Origin: Microbacterium album
GTDB lineage: Bacteria > Actinomycetota > Actinomycetes > Actinomycetales > Microbacteriaceae
DNA length: 64,000 nt
Assembly: GCF_014643695.1 (NCBI RefSeq)
Contig: NZ_BMJY01000007.1
Location: 81,438-145,437, forward strand
Reading direction: 5' to 3'
Positions 1-8,928 of the stretch are shown one piece after another. Every line of letters starts with the position of its first letter. The first letter of the stretch is position 1. The notes beneath the pieces are model-generated. The model did not search any database. It saw nothing but the letters and a program-made list of their open reading frames with translations, and was not told the origin of the DNA. A program made the position numbers and the translations under genes.

Positions 1-353
1 ACGAGCTCCATGACGATGAAGGGCACGTGCCGTGTCCCGCTCGCATCGGTCGTGACGTCCTCGCCCGCGTCGAACACGCGCACGATCGCTTGGTTCGCCA
101 TGCGCGACGCCGCCTGCGCCTCGAGCCGGAATCGCGTGCGGAAGGTGCTGTCCTTCGCGAGATCGCGCCGCAGGATCTTGATGGCGACCTCGCGGCCGAG
201 CGTCTGATCGAAGCCGCGGTGCACGCTCGCCATGCCGCCCCGGCCGATCAGCTCATCGACGCGGTAGCGGCCCGCGAGCACGCGCGGCGGCGCGCCGTTC
301 GCCCGTTCCGGGCGCTCGTCGTCGGTCACAGAGAATCCCCCCGGATCGCTCAT
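1..353 (-). CDS. pknB: Serine/threonine protein kinase, N-terminal part (PknB-like), cut by window edge
   Basis: Only the first ~117 codons are inside the window; the gene continues leftwards. The start is ATG at 353. The visible protein has a short leader, then a kinase glycine loop (GRGGMASV) and the beta-3 lysine motif VAIKIL, followed by the FxxRFRxEAQAAS helix typical of actinobacterial PknA/PknB. It is the second kinase of the fha-pstP-rodA-pbpA-pknA-pknB operon, 37 bp downstream of the PASTA-bearing kinase. By position it should be PknB, the membrane kinase that phosphorylates cell-wall and division proteins and is reversed by PstP. The extracellular PASTA region expected of PknB is outside the window and was not seen. 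Confidence 0.85.
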   Translation of the reverse strand, partial: MSDPGGFSVTDDERPERANGAPPRVLAGRYRVDELIGRGGMASVHRGFDQTLGREVAIKILRRDLAKDSTFRTRFRLEAQAASRMANQAIVRVFDAGEDVTTDASGTRHVPFIVMEL

Positions 354-390
354 GCGTGTTCCTCCCGGCGGGGTCTGTCCCCGCACGTTC

Positions 391-2226
391 TCAGCCCTCG
401 GGGCTCTCGACGGAGCCGGTCCCGCCGTCGCCGCCGTCGCCGCCTCCCTGGGCGGGGGGAGTGGTCGGCGGGGTGGGCGTCGGCGCGGGCTGCGTCGGCT
501 CGGGCTGGGGCGCGACGATCCGGGCTTCCGCACTCGGCGACGGATCCGAGACGCGCGGCTCCCCACCGTTACCGGAGCAGGTGGCCGTGTACGAGGCCGA
601 CACGACCTGTCCGGGCGAGTTGCCCACGACGATGCCGGCGGAGAGCTGGTCCGCTCCGAACTCCGCGCTGGACTGACCGTTCGACTCGAACGTCGCGTTC
701 GTCAGGCTCACCGTGTAGCCCGTCAGCTGGCCGGTGCCCGACGGGCACGAGAAGCTCGACCAGTTCACGCTCGCCCGCTGGCCGGCCTCGAGCTCGTCCG
801 TCACGTCGACGTCGCTGAACGTGGGGGCCGATCCCGGCTGTCCGACCGGGGTCATCTCGCCGTAATGGGTCGCCGTGATCGACGTGCCCTCGGCGACGGA
901 GCCGCGCGGGCTGACGTCGTAGATCCGGCCGACCTGGTCGGGGCTGGACGCCGCGTTGCCGGGCTGGCAGTTCCAGGAGAAGTCGCCGGCCTCCGCCAGG
1001 CGGGCCTCGGCCTCGTCGCACGTCAGCCCCTCGAGGCCGAGGTCGCTGATGTTGACGCGCTCCTCGGTCGGCTCGGAGGGCGTGGGCTGGGGTGACTGGA
1101 CCGTGCGGTCCGGCGTCGGCGACTCCTCGGGCTGGCCGAAGCCGGGGCCGAAGATGGCGTAGAGCGTGCCGCCGAGCACGAGCAGCAGCAGCGCGATCAG
1201 CGCGATCAGCGGCCACGTCCACGGGCTGCGCTTCTTCTTCTCCGGCTCCTCCTCGGCGCCCTCGCCGCCGATCGGGACGGGCGTCGTCTGCGGCAGCATG
1301 CGCGTCGCCTCGGTGCCCGGCTCGAGCAGCTGGGTGAACGCGTCGGTCGTGGCCAGGAGCGCGGTGCCTCCCGCGATGGCGGGCACCGCGGCGGCCGCGG
1401 CGGCCACATCGCCGCGGCGCAGCGCGTTCGAGGCGCGCGCGACCACGGCGGCCGATGCGGGACGGTCCTCGGGCTTCTTGGCGATCATCGCCATCACGAG
1501 GTTGCGGACGGGCTCGGGGATCTCGTCGGACAGCGGCGGGGGCTGCTCGTTGATCTGCGCCATCGCGATCGCGACCTGCGACTCGCCCGTGAACGGACGG
1601 CGTCCGGCGAGGCTCTCGTACGCCACGATGCCCAGCGAGTAGATGTCCGTCGCGGGGGAGGCGGGGTGGCCGGACGCCTGCTCCGGCGAGAGGTACTGCA
1701 CGGTGCCCATGACCTGGCCGGTGGCCGTGAGCGGCACCTGGTCGGCGATGCGGGCGATGCCGAAGTCGGTGATCTTGACGCGGCCGTCGGGCGTGATCAG
1801 CAGGTTGCCCGGCTTGATGTCGCGGTGCACCAGGCCTGCCGCGTGGGCGGCCTGCAGGGCGGACGCGGTCTGCGCGACGATGTCGAGCGTGCGGTCGGGT
1901 TCGAGCTTGTTCTCGCGCTCGAGGATGGTTGAGAGCGCCTCGCCGGGGACGAGCTCCATGACGAGGAAGGCAGAGCCGTTCTCCTCGCCGTAGTCGAAGA
2001 CGCTCGCGATGCCCTCGTGGTTGACGAGCGCGGCGTGCCGGGCCTCGGCGCGGAAGCGCTCGAGGAAGCCCGGGTCGCCCATGTACTCGTCTTTGAGGAT
2101 CTTGATGGCGACCGTGCGGCCGATGACGTGGTCGGTGGCCTCCCACACCTCGCCCATGCCGCCGATCGCGATCCGCGAGTTCAACTCGTAGCGGCCGCCG
2201 AAGGACACGCCCTGTGTTGGCCTCAT
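391..2226 (-). CDS. pknA: Transmembrane serine/threonine kinase with extracellular PASTA-like region (PknA position)
   Basis: A 611-aa Hanks-type kinase. The glycine loop is near residue 22, the catalytic lysine is K42 (VAIKIL), the HRDIKPGN loop is at 134-141 and DFG at 154-156. An acidic/basic linker leads to one membrane helix at about 336-359. Outside lie a Pro-rich stretch, one divergent PASTA-like domain (about 390-455) and a second beta-rich segment (about 465-555). Cysteines 403, 420, 494 and 550 could form disulfides. The tail is Pro/Gly-rich. The ATG start overlaps the pbpA stop by 4 bp (ATGA), which fixes it. It is predicted to regulate growth and septation. Mycobacterial PknA lacks PASTA, so the name rests on gene order. 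Confidence 0.88.
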   Translation of the reverse strand: MRPTQGVSFGGRYELNSRIAIGGMGEVWEATDHVIGRTVAIKILKDEYMGDPGFLERFRAEARHAALVNHEGIASVFDYGEENGSAFLVMELVPGEALSTILERENKLEPDRTLDIVAQTASALQAAHAAGLVHRDIKPGNLLITPDGRVKITDFGIARIADQVPLTATGQVMGTVQYLSPEQASGHPASPATDIYSLGIVAYESLAGRRPFTGESQVAIAMAQINEQPPPLSDEIPEPVRNLVMAMIAKKPEDRPASAAVVARASNALRRGDVAAAAAAVPAIAGGTALLATTDAFTQLLEPGTEATRMLPQTTPVPIGGEGAEEEPEKKKRSPWTWPLIALIALLLLVLGGTLYAIFGPGFGQPEESPTPDRTVQSPQPTPSEPTEERVNISDLGLEGLTCDEAEARLAEAGDFSWNCQPGNAASSPDQVGRIYDVSPRGSVAEGTSITATHYGEMTPVGQPGSAPTFSDVDVTDELEAGQRASVNWSSFSCPSGTGQLTGYTVSLTNATFESNGQSSAEFGADQLSAGIVVGNSPGQVVSASYTATCSGNGGEPRVSDPSPSAEARIVAPQPEPTQPAPTPTPPTTPPAQGGGDGGDGGTGSVESPEG

Positions 2227-3680
2227 CTGCTCAGCACCGCCTCCATGACCTTCTTCGCGATCGGCGCCGCGATAGTGTTCCCGCTGCCCGACTGACCCTG
2301 TCCGCCACCGTCCTCGACAACCACGGCCACCGCGATCTCGGGGTCGTCGGCCGGCGCGAATCCGGTGAACCAGAGGGTGTACGGGTCGTTTTCCCCGCCC
2401 ATCTCCGCGGTGCCCGTCTTCCCGGCCACATCGACGCCGTCTATTCTTGCACCTGACGCGACCCCATCCTGGACATTCGCGACCATCATCGATGTCAGCA
2501 GCGTCGCGAGGTCCTCGTCGATCGCCTCGCCGAACGGGGTCGGGGTCGTGCTCTTCTGCACCGACAGATCCACGCCCACGATGCGGTCCACCATGTAGGG
2601 CTCCATGACGGTGCCGCCGTTCGCGATGCCCGCCGAGATCATCGCGATCTGCAGCGGCGTCGAGGTGAGCCGGCCCTGACCGAAGCCGGTCAGGCCCGTC
2701 TGCGGGTTGTCCAGCTCGGCGGGGTACGACGACGGCGTCACGGTGAGCGGCACCGAGAAGTCGTGGTTGAACCCGAAGCGCTCGGCCATGTCGCGCACCG
2801 CGTCGTCGCCCATCTCGATCGCGAGCTCCGCGAACGGCACGTTGCAGCTCAGGCGCAGCGCCGTGGCGATCGAGACGGTGCTGCCCCCGCCGCACGTGCC
2901 GCCGTTGGCGTTCTGGACCGTGGCCGACGACTGCGGCAACCGGAAGGTCGGCGGATTGGGCAGCTCGGAGTCCTCGTCCCACTCGCCGGAGGCGAGCGCG
3001 GCCGCGGTGACGATGAGCTTGAACGTGGAGCCGGGCGGGTTGAGCTCCTCGAGCGCGCGGTTCTGCAGCGGGCGGAGGGGGTCGTTCTCGAGGGCCGAGT
3101 GCGCCGAGTTCGTCGCCTCGATGTCGTGCTGGGCGAGCTGGTTGGCGTCGTAGCCGGGCGTGGAGACCAGGGCCCGGATGCGACCGGTGTCGGGCTCGAT
3201 CGCGACGACGGCGCCGGTCAGTCCCTGCATCGCCTCGAAGGCCGCCTGCTGGACGGCGGGATCCAGCGTCAGCATGACGCTCGATCCGCGCGGCGGCTGG
3301 CCCGTCACGATCTGCTCGATGCGCGAGAAGAAGGCCGATCCCGCCGTTCCCGACAGTTCCTGTCCCATCGCCCGCTCGATTCCCGTCGCCGATACGAGCA
3401 CCGGGTTGAGGTATCCCGTCACGGGGGACCACATGTGCGAATCGGCATACTGCCGCTGCCACGCGTAGACGTCACCGCTGGGGACGGAGCTGGCGATCTC
3501 CTGACCGCCCGCGATGATCGCGCCGCGCTGGACCTCGTACGCGTCGAAGAGCGTGCGCCTGTTCGTCGGCTGATCGGCCAGCGCGTCCGCCTGGATCACC
3601 TGGATGTAGCTCGTCGAGGCGAACAGCGCGAGGAACATGAACAGCACGATGATGCTGAGTCGTCGCAGTTCCTTGGTCAT
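2223..3680 (-). CDS. pbpA: Penicillin-binding protein 2 / transpeptidase PbpA
   Basis: A 485-aa class B penicillin-binding protein that cross-links peptidoglycan outside the membrane. A single N-terminal anchor helix spans about 8-24. Three active-site motifs are visible: STFK at 218-221 (the nucleophile is S218), SCN at 278-280 and KTGT at 421-424. The start is ATG at 3680 (MTKELRRL), just before the anchor; a longer open frame upstream would run into rodA. It lies 19 bp after rodA and overlaps the kinase gene by 4 bp, so it is co-translated with its polymerase partner (RodA/FtsW family) and the kinases that control both. Confidence 0.93.
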   Translation of the reverse strand: MTKELRRLSIIVLFMFLALFASTSYIQVIQADALADQPTNRRTLFDAYEVQRGAIIAGGQEIASSVPSGDVYAWQRQYADSHMWSPVTGYLNPVLVSATGIERAMGQELSGTAGSAFFSRIEQIVTGQPPRGSSVMLTLDPAVQQAAFEAMQGLTGAVVAIEPDTGRIRALVSTPGYDANQLAQHDIEATNSAHSALENDPLRPLQNRALEELNPPGSTFKLIVTAAALASGEWDEDSELPNPPTFRLPQSSATVQNANGGTCGGGSTVSIATALRLSCNVPFAELAIEMGDDAVRDMAERFGFNHDFSVPLTVTPSSYPAELDNPQTGLTGFGQGRLTSTPLQIAMISAGIANGGTVMEPYMVDRIVGVDLSVQKSTTPTPFGEAIDEDLATLLTSMMVANVQDGVASGARIDGVDVAGKTGTAEMGGENDPYTLWFTGFAPADDPEIAVAVVVEDGGGQGQSGSGNTIAAPIAKKVMEAVLSR

Positions 3681-3699
3681 GCGGGTGTGACCTCCCTCA

Positions 3700-5085
3700 T
3701 CATCCGATGACCGCCCGGGGCTGCTGGCGCACGGCGTCGCTGATGCGCAGGATGATCGCCACGATGAGCCAGTTGGCCAGCAGCGACGAGCCTCCCGCCG
3801 CAAGGAACGGGGTGGTCAGTCCCGTGAGCGGGATGAGCCGCGTGACGCCGCCGACCATGATGAACACCTGCAGCGCGAGCGTGAAGGACAGGGCGACTGC
3901 GAGCAGCTTGCCGAAGTCGTCCTGGCCGGCCACGCCGATCCGCAGGCCGCGGGCGACGAACACCATGTAGAGGCACAGGATCGCGAACAGACCCACCAGG
4001 CCGAGCTCCTCGCCGAGGCTCGGGATGATGTAGTCGCTCTGCGACACGGGCGTCAGGTAGGGGCGCCCCAGGCCCAGCCCGGTGCCGAGGAGGCCGCCGT
4101 GCGCGAGCCCGTAGATGCCGTTGACGAGCTGGAAGCTGCCGCCCTGGGCGTCGTACAGCTCGGGATCGAACGCCCCGAGCCAGGCGTCGAACCGGCCCCG
4201 GACATACGGCAGCACGAACGACGCGGCGATCGCGCCGCCGACGGCCAGCAGCACGCCGATCAGCACCCAGCCGGTCTTGCCGGTGGCGACGTACAGCGTC
4301 GCCACGAACATCCCGAAGATCAGCAGCCCGGTGCCGAGGTCGCGCTGCGCGACGATGATGACCATCGACACCAGCCAGATCACCACGAGCGGCCCGAACT
4401 CGCGCGCGCGGGGAAAGGTGAAGCCCAGGAACTTCCGCCCGGTCGAGGTGAGGCTCTCGCGCGTGCGCACGAGATAGCCGGCGAAGAAGACGGCCAGACA
4501 GATCTTCGCGATCTCACCCGGCTGGAAGTTGACGCCGCCGATCTGGATCCACACGGTCGCGTTCCCGCCGCCGTTGAGGAACGGGATGAACGGCAGCACC
4601 AGCAGGATCAGCCCCGCGAAGCCGAACAGATACGTGTACCGGAACAGCACGCGGTAGTTGCCCAGCAGCCAGACCAGCGCTCCCGCCGCCAGCACGGAGA
4701 TGGCCGCGTAGATGATCTGGTTCATTCCGGCACCGCTGTCCGTGCCGGGGGCACCTGACAGCCCGATCCGGTAGATCATCGCGATGCCGAGCCCCGTCAG
4801 CAGCGTCGCGATCGGGAGCACGACCGGGTCGGCCTGCGGCGCGCGCAGGCGCAGCACGACGTGCAGGGCGAGCACGAGCGCGCCGAGCACGCCCTGGATG
4901 ATCAGGAGCGTGTTGTCGAGCTCGCCGAGCTCACCCAGCTGGGACAGGGCCGTGGCGCCCGTGCTCAGCGCGATCGCGAACAGCAGCAGCCCCAGCTCCC
5001 GGTTCCGCTGCGGCTGCGGCTGCGGCTGCCGCACGCGCCGCAGCGCCTTGAGCACCGCGGTGTCGGCCTGCACATCGGTCGTCAT
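3700..5085 (-). CDS. rodA: SEDS-family peptidoglycan polymerase (RodA/FtsW)
   Basis: A 461-aa polytopic membrane protein with about 10-12 hydrophobic helices. SEDS hallmarks are visible: the GNYRVLFRYTYLFG region, LGTGLLIFG, and the C-terminal segments YIIPSLGEELGLVG and GLTTPFLAAGGSSLLAN. The cytoplasmic N-terminus contains a glutamine/proline repeat (RQPQPQPQRNR). The enzyme polymerises glycan strands from lipid II and normally pairs with a class B PBP, here PbpA immediately downstream. ATG at 5085 overlaps the pstP stop by 4 bp. The RodA rather than FtsW assignment follows from gene order. Confidence 0.93.
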   Translation of the reverse strand: MTTDVQADTAVLKALRRVRQPQPQPQRNRELGLLLFAIALSTGATALSQLGELGELDNTLLIIQGVLGALVLALHVVLRLRAPQADPVVLPIATLLTGLGIAMIYRIGLSGAPGTDSGAGMNQIIYAAISVLAAGALVWLLGNYRVLFRYTYLFGFAGLILLVLPFIPFLNGGGNATVWIQIGGVNFQPGEIAKICLAVFFAGYLVRTRESLTSTGRKFLGFTFPRAREFGPLVVIWLVSMVIIVAQRDLGTGLLIFGMFVATLYVATGKTGWVLIGVLLAVGGAIAASFVLPYVRGRFDAWLGAFDPELYDAQGGSFQLVNGIYGLAHGGLLGTGLGLGRPYLTPVSQSDYIIPSLGEELGLVGLFAILCLYMVFVARGLRIGVAGQDDFGKLLAVALSFTLALQVFIMVGGVTRLIPLTGLTTPFLAAGGSSLLANWLIVAIILRISDAVRQQPRAVIG

Positions 5086-6398
5086 GAGCCCTCCCCGCCG
5101 TCCGGTGTCGTGGGTTCGGGATCCGGTTGCTGTTCGCCATCCGGCGCCGCGGGCCCGTCCGCTCGGCCCTCCGGCGTCATCGCGCGCAGCCGGTCGACGA
5201 TCGCCTGCGCGTCCGAGAGCGAGCGCGCGCTGATGGTGTTCTCGACGTTGGAGCGGAACACCTGGGGCAGGTCCGCGAGCAGGATGCCCGTGTCCTCGTG
5301 CGGGGAGGACAGCTGGATCGGTCCGAGCGACTGCTGGATGCCCTGGTAGATGACCACGCTGTCGTCGTCCGCGCCCACGTAGTAGCGCGTCTGCGTCCAG
5401 TTGTAGAAGGCCGAGAAGCCTGCGGCGACCGCCGCGGCCAGCAGCACGAGCATCGCGATCCATACGACCCGCCGACGGCGCGCGCGGCGGCGGTCCTCCT
5501 CGATGAGCTCCTCGAGGTACTCCGGCTCCGGCTCGAAGTGCGTCGGCTCGTTGGCGGCCTGGCGGTTCGGGTGCAGCCAGCCGGTGGGAAGGATGGCCCG
5601 CGCCGCGGGCACCGCGATTCCCTGGGGGTTGGAGGCGGAGCCGACGATCGTAGCCGTGCCGCTCACGAGCGGGTGGTGGCCGCCGACGTCGACCATCACG
5701 ATCGTCACGTTGTCGGGCGCCCCGCCGTCCAGCGCGTACTTCAGCAGGATGTCGGCCGTGCGGCCCGGGGGGAGCCCGAGCTTGAGCGCCTTCTGGATGT
5801 GGGCCTCGTCCACGACGCCGCTCAGGCCGTCCGAGCACAGCAGCCAGCGGTCGCCGGGCCTGGTCGGCATGATGAACGTGTCGATCTCGGGATCCGGGTC
5901 CATGTCGCCCAGCACGCGCATGAGCACCGAGCGGCGCGGGTGGAAGCGCGCCTCTTCGGGCGTGATGCGGCCGGAGTCGACGAGGCGCTGCACGAACGTG
6001 TGATCGGTCGTGATCTGGGTGAGGGCGTCGTCGCGCCACAGGTAGATCCGCGAGTCCCCGATGTGCGCGATCACGGCGTAGTCGTCGACCATCGCGATAG
6101 CGCTCACGGTGGTGCCGAGGCCCGCGAGCTCGGGACGGCGGGCGACCAGCTGGATCAGGTCACCCGCGGTCGAGGCGATCGTGTCGCGGAGGATCGCCTC
6201 CGCCTCCTCGGGTGAGCCGTAGGTGCGGTCCAGCTCCTGCAGCGCGCTGACCGCCACGCTGGAGGCGACGTCGCCGCCCGCGTGGCCGCCCATCCCGTCG
6301 GCCACGACGAACAGGTTGGAGCCGGCATAGCCGGAGTCCTGATTGTTCGACCGCACCTTCCCGGTATGGGAGATGGCCGCGCTGGAACCGACGAACAT
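5082..6398 (-). CDS. pstP: PP2C-type protein phosphatase PstP
   Basis: A 438-aa metal-dependent Ser/Thr phosphatase. The cytoplasmic PP2C domain covers about 1-235, with metal-binding aspartates in NNQDSG (D21) and VADGMGGHAGGD (D34), plus GDSRIYLW, LCSDGLSGVV and GAPDNVTIVMV. A basic linker (RRRARRRRVV) precedes one membrane helix (about 310-332), and the ~105-residue outer tail ends in an acidic/Pro-rich stretch. It dephosphorylates PknA/PknB and their substrates. ATG at 6398 lies 12 bp after fhaB, and the 3' end overlaps rodA by 4 bp. Confidence 0.95.
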   Translation of the reverse strand: MFVGSSAAISHTGKVRSNNQDSGYAGSNLFVVADGMGGHAGGDVASSVAVSALQELDRTYGSPEEAEAILRDTIASTAGDLIQLVARRPELAGLGTTVSAIAMVDDYAVIAHIGDSRIYLWRDDALTQITTDHTFVQRLVDSGRITPEEARFHPRRSVLMRVLGDMDPDPEIDTFIMPTRPGDRWLLCSDGLSGVVDEAHIQKALKLGLPPGRTADILLKYALDGGAPDNVTIVMVDVGGHHPLVSGTATIVGSASNPQGIAVPAARAILPTGWLHPNRQAANEPTHFEPEPEYLEELIEEDRRRARRRRVVWIAMLVLLAAAVAAGFSAFYNWTQTRYYVGADDDSVVIYQGIQQSLGPIQLSSPHEDTGILLADLPQVFRSNVENTISARSLSDAQAIVDRLRAMTPEGRADGPAAPDGEQQPDPEPTTPDGGEGS

Positions 6399-6410
6399 GG
6401 TGGCGGAGGC

Positions 6411-6947
6411 TTACTTCCGCAGCTCGAAGGTCGTCGCCCCGACCTTGATCGGCGCGCCGACGCGCACGGCGACGGGCGAGCTGGACGCCACGCGCTGGCC
6501 GTCGTGGAAGGTGCCGTTGGTCGAGTCGAGGTCCTGCAGCATCCACTGGTCGCCGCGCAGGACCAGCCGCGCGTGCTGGCTCGAGGTGTAGTCGTCGCGG
6601 ATGACGAGCCCGGCCTCGCTCGAGCGTCCGATCGTGAGCGTGTCGGTGCCGAGGGGCAGCTCGAGCCCGGCCTTCGGGCCCGACGTGATGACGATGCGGC
6701 TCGCGGTCGCCGTCGTGGCCGGACTGGAGGGAGACGCCGCTGCGGCCCGGGGGGCCGGAGCGGCCGCGGGCGCGGCGGGGGGCGAGGGGCGCTTCGAGGG
6801 TCGTGCGCTCGCCGTCTCGGGCAGCTTCCGCACGCGCACGCCGAACACGTCGGACCGGAGCGCGAACACGACCGCGAACACGAACAGCCACATGAGCAGC
6901 AGGAAGCCGACCTGCAGGATGAGCAGGGTCAGTTCGCTCTCGCTCAT
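6411..6947 (-). CDS. fhaB: Membrane-anchored FHA-domain protein FhaB (FipA)
   Basis: A 178-aa protein with an N-terminal membrane helix (about 6-28), an Ala/Pro-rich linker and a C-terminal forkhead-associated domain (about 90-178). The phosphothreonine-binding motifs GRSSEAGLVI, SSQHARL and LDSTNGTFHDG are all present. It reads phosphorylation by the operon's kinases and docks division proteins. Its ATG overlaps the fhaA stop (ATGA), so translation is coupled. Confidence 0.94.
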   Translation of the reverse strand: MSESELTLLILQVGFLLLMWLFVFAVVFALRSDVFGVRVRKLPETASARPSKRPSPPAAPAAAPAPRAAAASPSSPATTATASRIVITSGPKAGLELPLGTDTLTIGRSSEAGLVIRDDYTSSQHARLVLRGDQWMLQDLDSTNGTFHDGQRVASSSPVAVRVGAPIKVGATTFELRK

Positions 6948-7669
6948 GCGAGATCCCCGTTCCGTGCGTCGAAGATACGCGTGGCCGTGGTGCCGGTTCC
7001 CGGCTCCGCGAGCGGGACCACGCGGAAGACGATCGACGTGCGACCGATCGTGATGGTCTGGCCGTCGCGCAGGGCGGACTGCTTGGTCGGGATCCCGTCG
7101 AGCTTGGAGCCGTTGGTCGAGCCCAGATCGCGCATCATGGCGCGCTCGCCGTCCCACAGCACCTCGACGTGCGCGCGGCTCGTGCCCGGGTCGGAGACCG
7201 TGATGTCGGCGTCGCTGCCGCGTCCGATCACCGTCCGCGCCTTGGACAGCGGGTGGCGCCGGCCCTCGACGTCGACGACCGCGCGCCATTCGATGCGGCC
7301 TTCCGCGGTGGACGAGTCGACCGCGACCGTTCCCGTCGTGACGCCGCTGTCCGCGCGCAGGGAGACCCGCACGGGGCCGGCGAAGCTGTACCCCTGATCC
7401 GTCGCATGCCGCTGCAGCATCTCGTGCAGCTCGTTGATGAGCGCGCCGCCCAGGGAGCGCATGCGCTCCTCGTCCGCCGGGCTCAGCCGTACGGTGAGGT
7501 TGCTGGGAACCAGGATGCGGTCGCGCGTGACGACCGCCGCCTTCGTGTCGAGCTCGCGACGGAGCGCGGAGGCGATCTCGACCGGCTGAATGCCGCTGCG
7601 GAAGGTCTTCGCGAACGCGCGGTTCACCGCGCGCTCGAGACCTTGCTCGAAGCTGTCCAGTAGTCCCAC
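6944..7669 (-). CDS. fhaA: FHA-domain protein FhaA with N-terminal DUF3662 domain
   Basis: A 241-aa soluble protein. The N-terminal DUF3662 domain (LLDSFEQGLERAVNRAFA...) covers about 1-115, and a C-terminal FHA domain follows with GRGSDADITV, SRAHVEV and LGSTNGSKLDG. I chose GTG at 7669 because the protein family begins (M/V)GLLDSFEQ and a GAGGAG ribosome site lies 4 nt upstream; further upstream the frame is open but not family-like. It is the first gene of the division-kinase operon, so the operon promoter should lie in 7670-7899. Confidence 0.94.
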   Translation of the reverse strand: MGLLDSFEQGLERAVNRAFAKTFRSGIQPVEIASALRRELDTKAAVVTRDRILVPSNLTVRLSPADEERMRSLGGALINELHEMLQRHATDQGYSFAGPVRVSLRADSGVTTGTVAVDSSTAEGRIEWRAVVDVEGRRHPLSKARTVIGRGSDADITVSDPGTSRAHVEVLWDGERAMMRDLGSTNGSKLDGIPTKQSALRDGQTITIGRTSIVFRVVPLAEPGTGTTATRIFDARNGDLA

Positions 7670-7899
7670 GGGTCTCCTCAATCCGCCGGTCGGTAGGCAC
7701 ATCGTAGCCAGCATGCCTGTACGTGACGTTGCGCGCGAGTCGCCGCGGGGTCGATCCGGGAGCTCCGGCGGCTCGTGACGGCGGAGAAAAGTGGGCGGAG
7801 CGCCCGCCGGGGGCGCGCCCGACGCCGCGACCCGCCGTTTCGCGAGGCGGCGGAGCACGTGATATCCTCGGGAAGTTGAGTGCCGGTCGTCCGGCTCTC
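7670..7899. promoter_or_regulatory. Intergenic region between fhaA operon and tRNA-Leu
   Basis: 230 bp between divergent transcripts, which must hold the fhaA operon promoter (leftward) and the tRNA promoter (rightward). A TATCCT hexamer at 7863-7868, about 32 nt before the tRNA, is the best -10 candidate; a TTTCGC at 7838-7843 is a weak -35 at 19-nt spacing. No convincing leftward promoter was found by eye. Confidence 0.35.
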
Positions 7900-7983
7900 G
7901 CGCGAGTGGCGGAATAGGCAGACGCGCTGGCTTCAGGTGCCAGTGCCCGAAAGGGCGTGGGGGTTCAACTCCCCCCTCGCGCA
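7900..7983 (+). tRNA. tRNA-Leu (anticodon CAG)
   Basis: A class II tRNA. The acceptor arm GCGCGAG (7900-7906) pairs with CTCGCGC (7976-7982), and discriminator A is at 7983. Anticodon stem CTGGC/GCCAG encloses loop TTCAGGT, giving anticodon CAG. A long variable arm (TGCCCGAAAGGGCGT region) and a T-arm with GGTTCAACTCC are present. CCA is not encoded. Confidence 0.96.
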
Positions 7984-7989
7984 CATCAC

Positions 7990-8033
7990 GTGCTGAGGCG
8001 CGACATCGACACGTCGATGCCGCCCCTCAGCAC
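7990..8033 (+). terminator. Intrinsic terminator after tRNA-Leu
   Basis: Two nested inverted repeats. The outer arms GTGCTGAGG (7990-7998) and CCTCAGCAC (8025-8033) enclose CATCGA/TCGATG (8004-8009 and 8014-8019) around loop CACG. The T-rich stretch TTTCTCGTT follows directly. It lies 6 nt after the tRNA end. Confidence 0.75.
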
Positions 8034-8153
8034 TTTCTCGTTCCCGACCCCGCGCGACAATACGTCTGCGCGCCGAGAATGCGTGTAGCCCGTGCATTGT
8101 CGGCGCGGGGACGGATTGTCGGCGGAGGGACGTCTTGTCGTGCGGCGCCGCGG

Positions 8154-8642
8154 TCAGCGAGGGGGCAGGTCCCGCCAGCCCCCGCGTCGCGCGGTGCGCG
8201 CGAGCCGGTGGAGGATCGCCTCCGGATCGGCGAGCAGGGCGCGCGAGGGAGCGTGCGCCGCGAGGCGGTCGAGCAGGGCTTGCGCGGCGCCCACGCTGCC
8301 GATCCAGTAGCGCCCGACGTGGTGCCTGCTGACCGCGAGGCGGGTCGTCTCCGGCGAACCGGAGATCTCGAGTGCGCCGTCGTCCGGGTCCAGACCGGGA
8401 TCGCCGAGCGTGACGGCGACCAGGACGCTCGACACGATCGCCGACACGAGCCCCGGGTAGCGGAAGCGCGTCGTAGGCAGGTCGAGACGTGTCGCGGCGA
8501 TGTCGTCCCAGGGCAGCGAGCGCGTGGGCTGGTCCCCGTCGCGATGTACGAGAGAGCCCGGGAGCAGCAGCAGGTGACGGCGTCCCGGGTCTCCGATGAC
8601 CAGGCCGTCCGGGATGTGGTGGAGCGGGCCGAAGCGCATCAT
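8154..8642 (-). CDS. Conserved hypothetical protein, no recognised domain
   Basis: A 162-aa protein. The start is ATG at 8642 or the adjacent ATG at 8639, with AGGAA a few nt upstream. The N-terminal half looks like a small beta-rich (PH-like) fold: DGLVIGDPGRRHLLLLPGSLVH, then WDDIAATRLD, a central hydrophobic strand (LVSAIVSSVLVAVTLGDP) and GSPETTRLAVSRHHVGRY. The C-terminal half is helical and Arg-rich. There is no signal peptide and no catalytic motif. It is monocistronic, between the tRNA terminator and the cold-shock gene. Function unknown; the codon pattern and ribosome site support it being real. Confidence 0.6.
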   Translation of the reverse strand: MMRFGPLHHIPDGLVIGDPGRRHLLLLPGSLVHRDGDQPTRSLPWDDIAATRLDLPTTRFRYPGLVSAIVSSVLVAVTLGDPGLDPDDGALEISGSPETTRLAVSRHHVGRYWIGSVGAAQALLDRLAAHAPSRALLADPEAILHRLARTARRGGWRDLPPR

Positions 8643-8777
8643 GGTCGTTCCTGGGTGTCCTCGAGCGGGGGAGTGGGGCCGGCACGCGGAAATGGTCGGT
8701 CTGACAATCTGTCCGCCTAATGGGGGACACGAAGGCCGATCGTCCGCTACGCTGGAAGCGACGTCCCTCGGTCGTCC

Positions 8778-8810
8778 AGCCCTCATCGTTTCCCCCCAAT
8801 GATGAGGGCT
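8778..8810. other. Perfect 10-bp hairpin in the intergenic region before csp
   Basis: AGCCCTCATC (8778-8787) and GATGAGGGCT (8801-8810) are perfect inverted repeats around a 13-nt loop containing a C run. The hairpin sits between the start of the hypothetical gene (8642, leftward) and the cold-shock gene (8974, rightward). It could insulate the two transcripts or be an operator. It lacks a T tract on either side. Confidence 0.5.
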
Positions 8811-8928
8811 GCTCCCTTTCTGGTGGCGCTCACCCGGGCTGCGCGGCGTGTCGTGCGGCGCGTCGCGTGACGTCACACGGAAAATTCGCCCTGTCGCTTT
8901 ACAGCCGACTCCGTTAGCGTGGGAGTGT

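Noticed and set aside
2227..3462. The kinase frame stays open far upstream, suggesting a 1023-residue protein.
   Set aside because: The extra part is antisense-like noise over pbpA. The ATG at 2226 overlaps the pbpA stop in the standard 4-bp coupling and starts a complete kinase domain.
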